Under the pieces are notes generated by a model. It was given only the letters and a program-made list of their open reading frames with translations, was not told the origin of the DNA and did not search any database. DNA of 37,114 nucleotides, taken from positions 1 to 37,114 of the forward strand of contig JAMPIL010000016.1 of NCBI GenBank assembly GCA_023662725.1, in the 5' to 3' direction. The stretch comes from Ruminococcus flavefaciens. GTDB taxonomy: Bacteria > Bacillota > Clostridia > Oscillospirales > Ruminococcaceae. The translations under genes were made by a program, and so were the position numbers. Numbering within the stretch: position 1 is the first letter of the stretch; each line of letters opens with the position of its first letter. Positions 6,961 to 15,053 of the stretch are shown here, one piece after another.

Positions 6961-7251
6961 GTGACCGAATTTGAAAAAAATATGCTTGCATTCATGCAGG
7001 AAATAAAAACGGAGATTAAAACAATTAACAATCGTCTTGACAACATTGAAAGCGATGTAGCTGTAATGAAAACTGATATGGTTACAATGAAATCAGATAT
7101 CAATACAATGAAGTCCGATATAACAACAATGCAATCAGACATAGAGGACATAAAGGAGAATACAGCCATCACCAGAACAGCAGCCAATTACAACGGCGAG
7201 AAAATAGAAGAGCTTGCAACAGAGCTACAGAAAGCAAATATAATTGCTTGA
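6961..7251 (+). CDS. Coiled-coil protein with heptad repeats (96 aa)
   Basis: GTG start with an AGGAG site upstream (AGAAAGGAGCTGACCAGCC). From about residue 15 to 70 the protein is one coiled coil, with a tandem 7-residue pattern TMKSDIN/TMKSDIT/TMQSDIE that is also visible as imperfect 21-bp DNA repeats (7084-7146). No membrane segment. Its last four bases overlap the next gene, so the two products are probably coupled and may interact. The role is unknown; an adaptor or partner of the nuclease-like protein is a guess from position. Confidence 0.7.
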   Translation: MTEFEKNMLAFMQEIKTEIKTINNRLDNIESDVAVMKTDMVTMKSDINTMKSDITTMQSDIEDIKENTAITRTAANYNGEKIEELATELQKANIIA

Positions 7252-7655
7252 CTGATATTGTAATGATGCTGAATATAATGAATGAAAAAACAATGATTAA
7301 AAATACATTGACCAAAATAGGCGATTACAAAGCAGAATATAATAATAAATTAGGTTTGAAATTGCCATTACTTGGCATATATCAAGATACAGGATTGTAC
7401 AAACATATTGCCAATAGGCACCCTAATTGTTTGCAATATCTAAATAAGACAACTGATATATTATTAAATCCCGATTACATAGGGTACAATCAGAAAAATA
7501 AAAGCGTTGAATTTGTAAAAAAATTCAGTGACAATATAGAAATAGCCATAAAATTAGACTATCAAAACGGTTATTATTATATATCTACTCTCTTTGATAT
7601 TACAAAATCAAAGCTAAGTCACCGCATAGCAAGCGGAGAATTCAAAAAATTTTAA
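7248..7655 (+). CDS. PBECR-like nuclease domain protein (135 aa)
   Basis: Starts at a TTG overlapping the previous stop (TTGA); in-frame ATG codons at 7263 and later are alternatives and none has a clear ribosome site. The core GLYKHIANRHPNCLQYL...NPDYIGYN...VKKFSDNIEIAIKLD...GYYYISTLFDIT recalls the phage-Barnase-EndoU-ColicinE5/D-RelE-like (PBECR) domains, small RNase-like folds in phages and mobile elements. His residues in KHIANRHP are candidate active-site residues. A perfect promoter begins 9 bp downstream. Assignment is from memory of the family; activity is not proven. Confidence 0.5.
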   Translation: MTDIVMMLNIMNEKTMIKNTLTKIGDYKAEYNNKLGLKLPLLGIYQDTGLYKHIANRHPNCLQYLNKTTDILLNPDYIGYNQKNKSVEFVKKFSDNIEIAIKLDYQNGYYYISTLFDITKSKLSHRIASGEFKKF

Positions 7656-7663
7656 AAAACCTC

Positions 7664-7692
7664 TTGACAAATCTAAATTTATAGTGTATAAT
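7664..7692 (+). promoter_or_regulatory. Consensus promoter of a small RNA
   Basis: TTGACA (7664-7669), 17-bp spacer, TATAAT (7687-7692), a perfect sigma-A promoter. No protein gene lies downstream for 2 kb; transcription would begin near 7699. Confidence 0.85.
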
Positions 7693-7698
7693 ATAAGC

Positions 7699-7847
7699 AT
7701 AAAAACAATATAATAATTATAGGTTATTAAGGTAGTAAAGGCTCACTACACACTTTATTTAAAGTATCTGAGATGATGGATACGCCGCCCATCTAATAAC
7801 CAAAACATCAAAGGGACTGCAATTTGTTTTGTAGTCCTTTTTTTATT
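7699..7847 (+). ncRNA. Candidate structured small RNA, about 150 nt
   Basis: Bounded by a perfect promoter and an intrinsic terminator. An 8-bp closing stem GGTTATTA (7722-7729)/TAATAACC (7794-7801) encloses a hairpin GTAGT/ACTAC (7732-7749). It also encloses a segment with two competing pairings: GTATC with GATAC, or AGATG (in CTGAGATGATGG) with CATCT (7790-7794). A three-way junction or a switch-like RNA is possible. It does not match any riboswitch class I can recognise, and no coding frame with a ribosome site is inside. Confidence 0.65.
7812..7847 (+). terminator. Terminator of the small RNA
   Basis: GGGACTGCA pairs with TGTAGTCC (one G-T pair) around an AT-rich loop and is followed by TTTTTTT. 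Confidence 0.8.
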
Positions 7848-8154
7848 CTCTTGATTGTTGGTATTGTGTTGTATGCTTCATACACGCTTGTAAACGCCGT
7901 TATTTGCCACGCTACGCAAAGTAGTATAATTATACTTGTAACACTACAGAATGTCACAGAACGCATTACAGGCAGCTTAAACGTGATGTTGTAATATTAG
8001 TTTGATACTTGATACTATTATTTGTTTCTGATCTTGGTTATTATTGTTCTTGTTGTATTCGTTCTGTCGATTGTGTGCGGACATATGACAATAGCAGTTA
8101 CAACAATAGCCAACACGCTTTTAAATGCGTTTTAAGAGGCTTGTAATTATACTA

Positions 8155-9010
8155 ATGATATAATCAAAATGCATTGTGACGCATTGTAGGGTATTTAAAT
8201 GCAATTGAGTATATTTGTTGCATTTGAATTATCGTTTTTATTTCTTTCCAATACCTATCATTTTGATAGTCATTAAATTCATTATGCATTTAATGCATAC
8301 TTAATCGATAGGTAATAGATAGCTCTGTATCTTAATTCTATAGCCTACTAAATAAGTAGATATTAACGTCAGCTAAATCTAATGAAGTTCAAACGAATTC
8401 ATAGTAATATTATAGGTTTTAATTACTACTATTTCATAGTAATTAAATAGGTTATAAATCGACAGATTTTTAAGCATAGTTAATTAATAGGTATTTATAC
8501 ATTTGGAAATATTATTTTATTTATAGTATTTCGGTAGGCTTAATAGAATTTAATTCATATTAAAAAAGTAGGAATAGTTCGGTAGCAGTTCAGAAAACTC
8601 GAACCGATCAGAGCAATTTGAAAATGGTTTTCATTTTCGTTTTGTTGCATTCTATCCCCGAGATATTCAATATGATTAAAACAATTCGCAATAATAGTAA
8701 TATCAACAAATGATTGCTTTTAAACAATTATTACATTTGGCTATATTCAGCCCTTTCTAACCCGGGGATAGTTTACATTTTAAGCTTAGTTAGTTAAATA
8801 AAAATACGTCTAAGGAGTTCCAATTCACTCATCCATTAAAAATGTCAACTCCAGTCAAATATCTCCTCTTTTTACACTAAATTCATCAAAATTTGTTCGG
8901 AAACTCGTTTCGGAGAAATCGCACATTTAAGCCAAAAATTAACTCTTAACATTCATCAAAATTCAACAATCATAAAATAAGCTTCCTATATATAAGGGAG
9001 TTGTTTTTTA
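8155..9010 (+). ncRNA. Candidate large noncoding RNA (extent uncertain)
   Basis: An extended -10 promoter (TGATATAAT, 8155-8163, no good -35) and a terminator at 8982-9010 enclose about 850 bp without coding signs. Pairings seen: CTATCA/TGATAG (8255-8269), ATGCATT/AATGCAT (8284-8298), AATTACTA/TAGTAATT (8421-8444), GTTCG/CGAAC (8577-8604), the GC-rich long-range stem CTATCCCCG/CGGGGATAG (8652-8660/8763-8771), and GGAGTT/AACTCC (8814-8852). Two imperfect direct copies of TTCATAGTAAT...ATAGGTT lie at about 8398-8422 and 8433-8457. Large ornate phage RNAs (ROOL, GOLLD) have this size, but I cannot match either from the sequence. Confidence 0.4.
8982..9010 (+). terminator. Intrinsic terminator ending the noncoding stretch
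   Basis: CTTCCT (8982-8987) pairs with AGGGAG (8995-9000, one G-T) and is followed by TTGTTTTTT. No protein gene precedes it for over 1.3 kb, so it should end an untranslated transcript. Confidence 0.65.
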
Positions 9011-9180
9011 TGCCTATTTTTCGTTAAAAATTAATCCTGTATCACATTCAATATTATTAAGCGAGCAAAATAAAAAATCCCTTAAACAAGCCATTTCTAC
9101 GAAATTGAATTAAAATACCCAAATCAGTATTTGTTCTGTTTGTTATTTGTACGAAAAAATGCGTATTTGTGCGAAAACTC

Positions 9181-9468
9181 GAAAAGTAAAAAATAATTGT
9201 CGCTTTTTGTTTCTTTTTGGCGACGGGCAGAGTACCCGATTTTACGAGTCAGGGCATGAGCAAAGCGAAATGCAATGACCGTATAAATCGAGGTAATCTG
9301 GATTGGTGAATCAAAAAGAAATATAATTCTTACAACAACAAGTGTAATAACGCAATAAACAAATGTTAAATCATATTAACTCATGTCTTGCAGACAGCTT
9401 CACCCCCACTGTTGCCGTCGCAAGCTCCGTCAACAACCCCCTAAGGGGGAGATGAATTTTTACTTTTC
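9181..9468. repeat. Inverted-repeat-bounded structured element (288 bp)
   Basis: GAAAAGTAAAAA (9181-9192) and TTTTTACTTTTC (9457-9468) are perfect 12-bp inverted ends. Inside: GTCGC/GCGAC (9199-9224); TTTCTTTTTG (9210-9219) inverted as CAAAAAGAAA (9312-9321); a long interrupted hairpin at 9237-9290 (ACG-GTCA-GCAT arms with ATGC-TGAC-CGT); and a repeat-like segment at 9397-9455 ending in CCCCCTAAGGGGG. The last part resembles short palindromic intergenic repeats common in gut Clostridia (from memory). It may be a mobile miniature element or a structured RNA. Confidence 0.5.
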
Positions 9469-9509
9469 AGATAAACACTTATTTTTTTATGTTTATTTCA
9501 AGAAAGCAC

Positions 9510-9538
9510 TTGACATTTTGTAATTTATCAGTTATAAT
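9510..9538 (+). promoter_or_regulatory. Consensus promoter of the ORF6N/RNA polymerase operon
   Basis: TTGACA (9510-9515), 17-bp spacer, TATAAT (9533-9538). It precedes a leader of about 200 nt and the gene at 9746, and no other strong promoter is seen before the RNA polymerase gene. Confidence 0.85.
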
Positions 9539-9573
9539 ATTCTCAGTTAAGAAAAATTATATGTATTTTTATA

Positions 9574-9697
9574 AGTCGCAGACTTTTTGTTTTGTAACTA
9601 AGAGTTTGACCACTTTGTATCTATCATTTATTAATATATATTATATATTTTAATGGGTTATCAATGGTCAAACTTTCATGCAAAGCTGTCAGCGACT
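9574..9697 (+). promoter_or_regulatory. Structured leader upstream of the ORF6N gene
   Basis: Two nested inverted repeats: AGTCGC (9574-9579) with GCGACT (9692-9697), and AGTTTGACCA (9603-9612) with TGGTCAAACT (9665-9674), a perfect 10-bp match. The centre is an almost pure A/T stretch. It lies between promoter and gene, so it may regulate translation or transcription; an AT-rich unwinding element is an alternative. Confidence 0.5.
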
Positions 9698-9745
9698 GAA
9701 TATGTATGATTATCAAAGACAAACATTAATAAAGGAGAGAATTTT

Positions 9746-11638
9746 ATGAAAATTGAAAATTTAAACACAGGAATGAGAATTAAAAATTACAAGGAGATGT
9801 GTTTCCTTATTAAAGAAGATATTACTGGTGGCAACAAAAAGAAAGCACAAATTCAAAAATGGGAGCAATACTTCAGATATCACCGTGACGGATATGCTTT
9901 TATAATCGATGAAATATATGAGCAGCCATTGCCTGATCCGCCACGAAAATTACGCAGCGACAACATATATACCACATTAATCGAAAATATTTTAATGGAC
10001 AGGTTACTTACGGAGCGCAGGATCAGGATAAAGAAAACTGAGATGTATCAGTTTTTAGGTTTTTACAATGGGAATTACAGCAATACTAATTCAAAGCATT
10101 TTAAAAGCATAATGCATCAATTTCAGGAGAACGGTATTATTGGACGTATAATGACCGAAGAGGAGGCACAGTCATATTATACTGACTTTTACAGCTTTGC
10201 CCAAAGCAAATTTAACGATATTCTAACGAGTGCATTAAAATCGATGCAACGCAGGAATTTGATTCTTTACAGAAAAACTTTCATAATAGTTGAAGAAATA
10301 TACGGAAAACACATAACACGAGACGCAAATCAACATGAGGAAATTGAGATTTTTCATCTTATATCCGAGTTCTTAAAGAACAATCCTCGATATTATCGAA
10401 TTAATCCATATATGATATATGCATATTATGCTGAATTAAATAAATGGATAAGGAAAAATAAGAAGGGATGGTATGCTGTTTATCCAGTAATGTGCATTTC
10501 GATTAACGATAATTTGCCCTATGTTCAAGAAAATACGAATGATGAGTTGGTTTCCCATAGTAAGCTTGAACTGAACCGTATTATTATGGGGAAACTAAAT
10601 AAGCATTTCAGTGACGAATTTGAAAGAGCTAAGAACAATAATAGAGTTCTTCAAGAGGATTGGGCTCAATGGGGAGAATTCAATAAGATGAATTCTGAAA
10701 AATTTTACACTCCTGATTTTCAAGAAGTTCAATCAAGTTTAGTAGACTTGTTTATTAAAATTGAGGCGACTGATACATTAAATCAGGATAACATTCAAAC
10801 GGAGGAATTTAAAATGAATACAAATATAAAAGCAGATTCTTGTGTTGTTGTAAATGACTTTCCCATGTCGATTAAGGAATATCATAATCAACGAGTGGTC
10901 ACTTTTAAGGACATTGATACAGTACACGGTAGACCGGAGGGAACAGCAAGTCGTAATTTCAGAAGGAACAGAAACTACTTTATGGAAGGTGAGGACTTCT
11001 TTATACTTGAATTAACTACCGACGAAATTCGTCGTCAGTTCGGGGCAGGTAAAAATGCTGGAAAAACAATGACACTTCTCACCGAAAGCGGCTATCTCAT
11101 GCTTGTAAAATCTTTTACCGATGATTTGGCATGGAGCGTACAGAGACAGCTTGTTAATACATATTTCAAAGCTAAAGAAATTGTTAAACAACAATTTGCT
11201 CAAGACGTTTGTCATACTTCTTTGATGAAAGACAAAATTTCTAAATGGAAAAGACAAGTTTCAAATCCACTTATTGAGAGACTACAATCGTTGTTACCTG
11301 ATTGTAGTTTAGGACAAACATATGCTTGTATTTACCGAGAAATGAAAAAGAACTTTGATTTTGACGGTAATACTTGCAGACTTTCGTATAGTTCTAAATA
11401 TAACATTCCAATCGAAGAATGTGCCATAATTGATGCGATTGCTATAGATAATGTTCTAAGAAAACAATTTTTGCAATGCTTATCAAGCTGTATTAGGTCG
11501 GTCTCAAAAGATCGAGTTGAAGCAGCATTAGAAACACAAGAAAATTGTTTGGAAATGATTGCGAGAAAGGAACAATGCAACGCTCAATTAGATAATGAGT
11601 TCAATGAAGTATTTCTGATTTCTGAGTGCAATCGTTAA
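9746..11638 (+). CDS. Large ORF6N-domain phage protein (630 aa)
   Basis: Starts after AAAGGAGAGAATTTT. The first 340 residues are an unrecognised, charged, mainly helical region (NTNSKHFKSIMHQFQENGIIG could be a winged helix). Residues about 372-465 are an ORF6N domain (MSIKEYHNQRVVTFKDIDTV...RNFRRNRNYFMEGEDFF...LLTESGYLML), a DNA-binding domain of phage regulators, followed by a helical C-terminal region of the kind that often accompanies it (KDKISKWKRQVSNPLIERLQ...). Codon 357 is an ATG with its own strong ribosome site, so the frame may express two proteins or be a fusion of two genes. Likely an early regulator or replication-associated protein; role inferred from domain and position. Confidence 0.75.
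   Translation: MKIENLNTGMRIKNYKEMCFLIKEDITGGNKKKAQIQKWEQYFRYHRDGYAFIIDEIYEQPLPDPPRKLRSDNIYTTLIENILMDRLLTERRIRIKKTEMYQFLGFYNGNYSNTNSKHFKSIMHQFQENGIIGRIMTEEEAQSYYTDFYSFAQSKFNDILTSALKSMQRRNLILYRKTFIIVEEIYGKHITRDANQHEEIEIFHLISEFLKNNPRYYRINPYMIYAYYAELNKWIRKNKKGWYAVYPVMCISINDNLPYVQENTNDELVSHSKLELNRIIMGKLNKHFSDEFERAKNNNRVLQEDWAQWGEFNKMNSEKFYTPDFQEVQSSLVDLFIKIEATDTLNQDNIQTEEFKMNTNIKADSCVVVNDFPMSIKEYHNQRVVTFKDIDTVHGRPEGTASRNFRRNRNYFMEGEDFFILELTTDEIRRQFGAGKNAGKTMTLLTESGYLMLVKSFTDDLAWSVQRQLVNTYFKAKEIVKQQFAQDVCHTSLMKDKISKWKRQVSNPLIERLQSLLPDCSLGQTYACIYREMKKNFDFDGNTCRLSYSSKYNIPIEECAIIDAIAIDNVLRKQFLQCLSSCIRSVSKDRVEAALETQENCLEMIARKEQCNAQLDNEFNEVFLISECNR
10814..11638 (+). CDS. Internal in-frame product: ORF6N regulator alone (274 aa)
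   Basis: ACGGAGGAATTTAAAATG at 10799-10816 gives a textbook ribosome site and start inside the larger frame. Almost the same leader (GGAGGAATTTTAAAATG) starts the RNA polymerase gene. The product MNTNIKADSCVVVNDFPMSI... would begin just before the ORF6N domain and keep the whole C-terminus, which is the usual length of stand-alone ORF6N regulators. Confidence 0.6.
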   Translation: MNTNIKADSCVVVNDFPMSIKEYHNQRVVTFKDIDTVHGRPEGTASRNFRRNRNYFMEGEDFFILELTTDEIRRQFGAGKNAGKTMTLLTESGYLMLVKSFTDDLAWSVQRQLVNTYFKAKEIVKQQFAQDVCHTSLMKDKISKWKRQVSNPLIERLQSLLPDCSLGQTYACIYREMKKNFDFDGNTCRLSYSSKYNIPIEECAIIDAIAIDNVLRKQFLQCLSSCIRSVSKDRVEAALETQENCLEMIARKEQCNAQLDNEFNEVFLISECNR

Positions 11639-11657
11639 TCAAACGGAGGAACAAAAA

Positions 11658-11849
11658 ATGGACAAAACGTCAAATAAATATTGTTTTTATCTTTGTAGTT
11701 ACATAGAGCAGAAAGAAAGCGATTGTCGTTTTAACGATTATGACTACGGTTTTGACAACAGCCAATATAGCAGTCAACATGATTGCCGAGATAACTATTG
11801 GGGATTGTCTGAATATGAAAGAGAATTATTAGAAATGGAGGGAGAATGA
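11658..11849 (+). CDS. Small acidic Tyr/Asp-rich protein (63 aa)
   Basis: MDKTSNKYCFYLCSYIEQKE... with ribosome site ACGGAGGAACAAAAA. Rich in Asp, Tyr, Ser and Cys (NDYDYGFDNSQYSSQHDCRD). Its last four bases (ATGA) overlap the start of the next gene. No family recognised. Confidence 0.65.
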   Translation: MDKTSNKYCFYLCSYIEQKESDCRFNDYDYGFDNSQYSSQHDCRDNYWGLSEYERELLEMEGE

Positions 11850-12121
11850 TGCCGAGTTTGAGTTTAAAACGCAGTGTACGGTCATTGGATGATCTTAACA
11901 AGATTTGCAAACAAGTTACTTTTAAAGACAAGCCGTCTGAAAATGATTTGCAAAATTACAACTGTTTTAAATTTGAAAAATACGGCTATGCCAAAGAAGT
12001 TTACCGAATACTGTCTGAACCGTTTGAGCTAACTGACGATGAGTGGGTCGAGATATGCGGAGGCAGCAGTCATTTCGGCGGCTGTCGTATTGGAAACAGA
12101 ATTGAAGTTTACATTGACTGA
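11846..12121 (+). CDS. Hypothetical protein (91 aa)
   Basis: MMPSLSLKRSVRSLDDLNKIC..., overlapping the upstream gene by 4 bp, with GGAGGGAGA directly before the ATG. Ends ICGGSSHFGGCRIGNRIEVYID. Unrecognised; third gene of the operon leading to the RNA polymerase. Confidence 0.65.
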   Translation: MMPSLSLKRSVRSLDDLNKICKQVTFKDKPSENDLQNYNCFKFEKYGYAKEVYRILSEPFELTDDEWVEICGGSSHFGGCRIGNRIEVYID

Positions 12122-12156
12122 GGAATTAAAATATGAAAATTTGGAGGAATTTTAAA

Positions 12157-13993
12157 ATGAATGAATTAATGAATAGTAATACAAAGCCAGTTTACATACT
12201 CGGATGTGAAGCCAAAGATTTATATGAAGTAAAACAATTGCACGCCCCTACCGTTAACGAGCAGACCGGACAATGCCTTGGATACGTGTGCGAGAATTTA
12301 AAACGATTCAAAAATACGCTCGATTACAGTCTTGATCTTATTAAACTAAGAGAAATATCACAAAAACACTATGGCAAAAAGAAGTCGTTCTTTTACGATG
12401 ATAAATTGGGCAAAGAATTTACCCGGCGTGTTGTCTGCGTAAATTTTGATTTAGCTTATAAGGAGTTCAATAAACACGGGGATATTTATATCAAGGACGG
12501 TTACTCAATGACTGATATTAAAGCCGTTGGTAAATACGGAGATGTTACCTTTTATAAAGATGGTGTGTGTATAGGAGTAAAAATTGGAGACATTACTGAT
12601 GAAAATGTAAACGTGATATGGAATGATGTTCCTGAGTATTTTAAATACGATAAAATTAATCATAAAATTAAACTTTGCAAGACTATTCCGACGCTGATGA
12701 ATCGCAGTGATCTGAGAAAAGACTTATATGAGAATGGTTTTACTTGCAATGGAATTGAATTTGTACGATATAAGCGGTCATCCGGTAGCAGCCGTGTGGG
12801 TAAATGCTTGTTTATAGATAAAAAACTATATCCTGATATGCACAAATGGGAGATGTGCAGACTTGACATCAGAGAAAGCGACGAGGTTGATCTCGCCGGA
12901 TTAGAAGCGTACATATCACTTCCATCAAGCAGTTGTATCGATACTCTTGAAATAAAACCTGAAAATATACTTGTTATTGACGATTATGAATCAGAATTCG
13001 AAGATGACGTAATAGCCGTGTATGGCGAGGGAGAAAATTTTATTGCCAAAGAAGAAAAAGTCAAGATTAAAAATAGTATTTTTGACGGTCAGAGTCTCAT
13101 GGATGAAAGCTTATATAGCGAAAAATACTCATGTAGAACAATGCTGCTTCTCCGCAATAGATTTTTCAAGTCGGCTTGTTTTAAAACCAAGATGCAGGAT
13201 TGGTTTCGAGATAATAATATTACTGACGTTTCGCAGCTCAACGGCTACACTCGTGCCAAAAAAATAGCGGACATCAAGTTGATAACCACTCCGTCAAGTA
13301 TCAAATATATCAAATTCGGCACGTTAGACCAATGGTTTGACAATCTTTATACAACATTCGGAATCGTCAAATACGAAAAGCCGACTCATTATATAGACGG
13401 AAATCTTGTTCAGTGTCATTATCAGTTATTAAATACGCTTCAGCTTTCAAGAGATGATGTCAAAAATTTATTGCAGCCCAATTTTGACTATCTGAACCTT
13501 ATAAGAAAAGACACTGCCGTAATGCGATATCACTTAAAATATCCTTATTCGTTTGCGAATAATGACGAAGGCGCTAACACAAAAGACGAAATCGTTATGA
13601 AAGTTCTGGGTATGAATAGCAAATTTGCTGATACCAAATTATACGATGGATTCCGCAAAGATACTACAAAAGCTATACTGAAAAATTATCGAAACGGTCA
13701 CATTCTTATAAATGGCAATTATGAAACTTTGCTCGGTAACGGCATAGAGATGTTACAGCACGCCATCGGAACATTTAAGGGAGAAAGCATTCTCGGAGTT
13801 GGCAACATATATACAAAGCGTTTCCCGTTTGGTAAAAAATTACTCGGCACAAGAAGTCCGCATATTAATTCCGGTAATATTCTTTTAGCAAATAATATAG
13901 CAAACGATTTAATAGACAGATATTTTGTGCTAAGTAAAGAAATTTGCTATGTAAATGCTATAGGTGAAAATATACAACAAAGACTTAATGGGT
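12157..13993 (+). CDS. YonO-like single-chain RNA polymerase, exon 1
   Basis: First 612 codons plus one base of a 957-residue RNA polymerase related to YonO of SPbeta and to RNA-silencing RNA polymerases, which share the two double-psi beta-barrels of multisubunit enzymes. Seen: FDGQSLMD at about 309-316 with a following Lys-rich FKTKMQDW (barrel that supplies catalytic lysines in the family), and GTRSPHINSGNILLA at about 564-578. The start at 12157 has GGAGG 9 nt upstream; 12133 is an alternative. Without splicing the frame stops at TGA 13993-13995, right before the catalytic aspartates. Joined to 15054-16090 the reading frame is exact (2,874 nt). In SPbeta the homologue transcribes late genes. 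Confidence 0.8.
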
Positions 13994-15053
13994 GAACAAT
14001 CATGCCCCCTTATACAGTAATGTATATTGAATAATTTGGTGAACCTATAAATATAGGGTGTCTTGTTTGAAAAACAAGGCTAACGGCAGACATCTAAGGA
14101 AATCAACTCACCTTAAAAATAAAAAAGAGGTGGGAATATGAAAGAAATATGGAAAGACATAGAGGGATACGAAGGATATTACCAAGTAAGCAATCTTGGT
14201 AATATAAGAAGTTTGGATAGAACCATTACAAGAAGCGATGGTGTCACCCACTTGAGAAAGGGCAGTGCTATGGCTAAAAGAATTTCGAGTGATGGTTATG
14301 TAATAGCCAAACTTTCTATGAATGGGAAAAGCCAATCTATTGGTGTCCACATATTGGTAGCACGACACTTTATCCCTAATCCCGACAATTATCCTGAAAT
14401 AAACCATAAAGATTGCAATCGTAAAAATAATTCTGTAGATAATCTTGAATGGTGTACTCATCAGCAAAATGTTAAGTATAGTGCGGATTTAGGACATTAT
14501 AAGGGGAGAAATGGAGAGCTTAATCCTAATTACAAAAATGATACCCTTAAAAAGAAATATGCAGCAGATCCAGAATTGGCAAAACGTCTTTTGCGCAGAC
14601 CAAGAGAACAAAATGGCAGAGCAGTTCCAATAAGAATGAAATCAGAATATGATACGCTTGATTTTAAATTCATAGGAGAAGCTGCCGAATATCTGAGAAA
14701 TAACGGATACACTGCTTCCAAGGTCGATACAATTAGATCTCGCATAACTGAATCCATAAAAAAGCACAAAACATACTTAGGTTGTACATTTGAAAGAATA
14801 TAAACCGAGTTGATTTCTATGACAATGCCGTGCGAAGTCTCACAACGAGAAACGTGTAACGACTATCCTTCGGCGGTGAAATTCCGCATCAGGAGTAGGG
14901 CTGAGTGAAATTCTTAGTGGGTGAAATTCCCTTAAATCGAAGTGCCAGACACGGAGAAATCCTTGATACCCGTGAACAGACATGGGGTGATGAAATAGTC
15001 TAATCCCACTTTTAAATAAGTGTTAAAATATTGCGAAAGCAAGGGTATAAATG
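13994..15053 (+). ncRNA. Group I intron in the RNA polymerase gene
   Basis: The intron starts after the T of AATGGGT and ends in G (ATAAATG), obeying the group I rule of U before the 5' site and G at the 3' end. GCCC just inside the intron can pair with exon GGGU including the U-G wobble (P1). GACTAT (14861-14866) and ATAGTC (14995-15000) form a P7-like pair; GAAATCAACTC (14099-14109) and GAGTTGATTTC (14807-14817) form an 11-bp stem whose loop holds the endonuclease gene. Splicing joins RLNG-C-DYDSDS across the junction. Exact borders are inferred from frame and motif logic. Confidence 0.85.
14138..14803 (+). CDS. Intron-encoded HNH homing endonuclease with NUMOD4 domain (221 aa)
   Basis: Begins KEIWKDIEGYEGYYQVSNLGNIRSLDR, a clear NUMOD4 domain (about residues 3-30). 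The HNH core spans about 70-107, with HILVARHFIP, then NHKDCNRKNNSVDNLEWCT containing the metal-binding His and Asn. The C-terminal 60 residues (FKFIGEAAEYLRNNGY...) look like a DNA-binding helix module. Ribosome site AAAGAGGTGGGAAT. It lies wholly in a peripheral stem-loop of the group I intron and would cut intron-less polymerase alleles to spread the intron. Confidence 0.92.
   Translation: MKEIWKDIEGYEGYYQVSNLGNIRSLDRTITRSDGVTHLRKGSAMAKRISSDGYVIAKLSMNGKSQSIGVHILVARHFIPNPDNYPEINHKDCNRKNNSVDNLEWCTHQQNVKYSADLGHYKGRNGELNPNYKNDTLKKKYAADPELAKRLLRRPREQNGRAVPIRMKSEYDTLDFKFIGEAAEYLRNNGYTASKVDTIRSRITESIKKHKTYLGCTFERI

Larger units (their letters stand above)
7850..9745. other. 1.9-kb region without protein genes
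   Basis: No frame of useful length with a ribosome site is seen on either strand. The region contains many short AT-rich inverted repeats, some GC-rich long-range pairings, a terminator at 8982-9010, a repeat-bounded block at 9181-9468 and the promoter and leader of the next operon. Parts may be a large noncoding RNA; others may be decayed repeats. Confidence 0.7.

Noticed and set aside
6891-7187. Leftward frame rich in Ile/Ser/Val repeats
   Set aside because: It is the antisense shadow of the coiled-coil gene repeats.
7722-7801. Riboswitch (TPP or purine class) in the small RNA
   Set aside because: A CTGAGA and a three-way layout are present, but the other conserved bases of these classes are absent and no gene follows.
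7850-9010. CRISPR array or iterons
   Set aside because: Short ATAGGT-like words recur, but with no constant repeat length or spacer spacing.
14108-14467. Leftward 119-codon frame inside the intron
   Set aside because: Antisense to the HNH endonuclease, which has clear domains.
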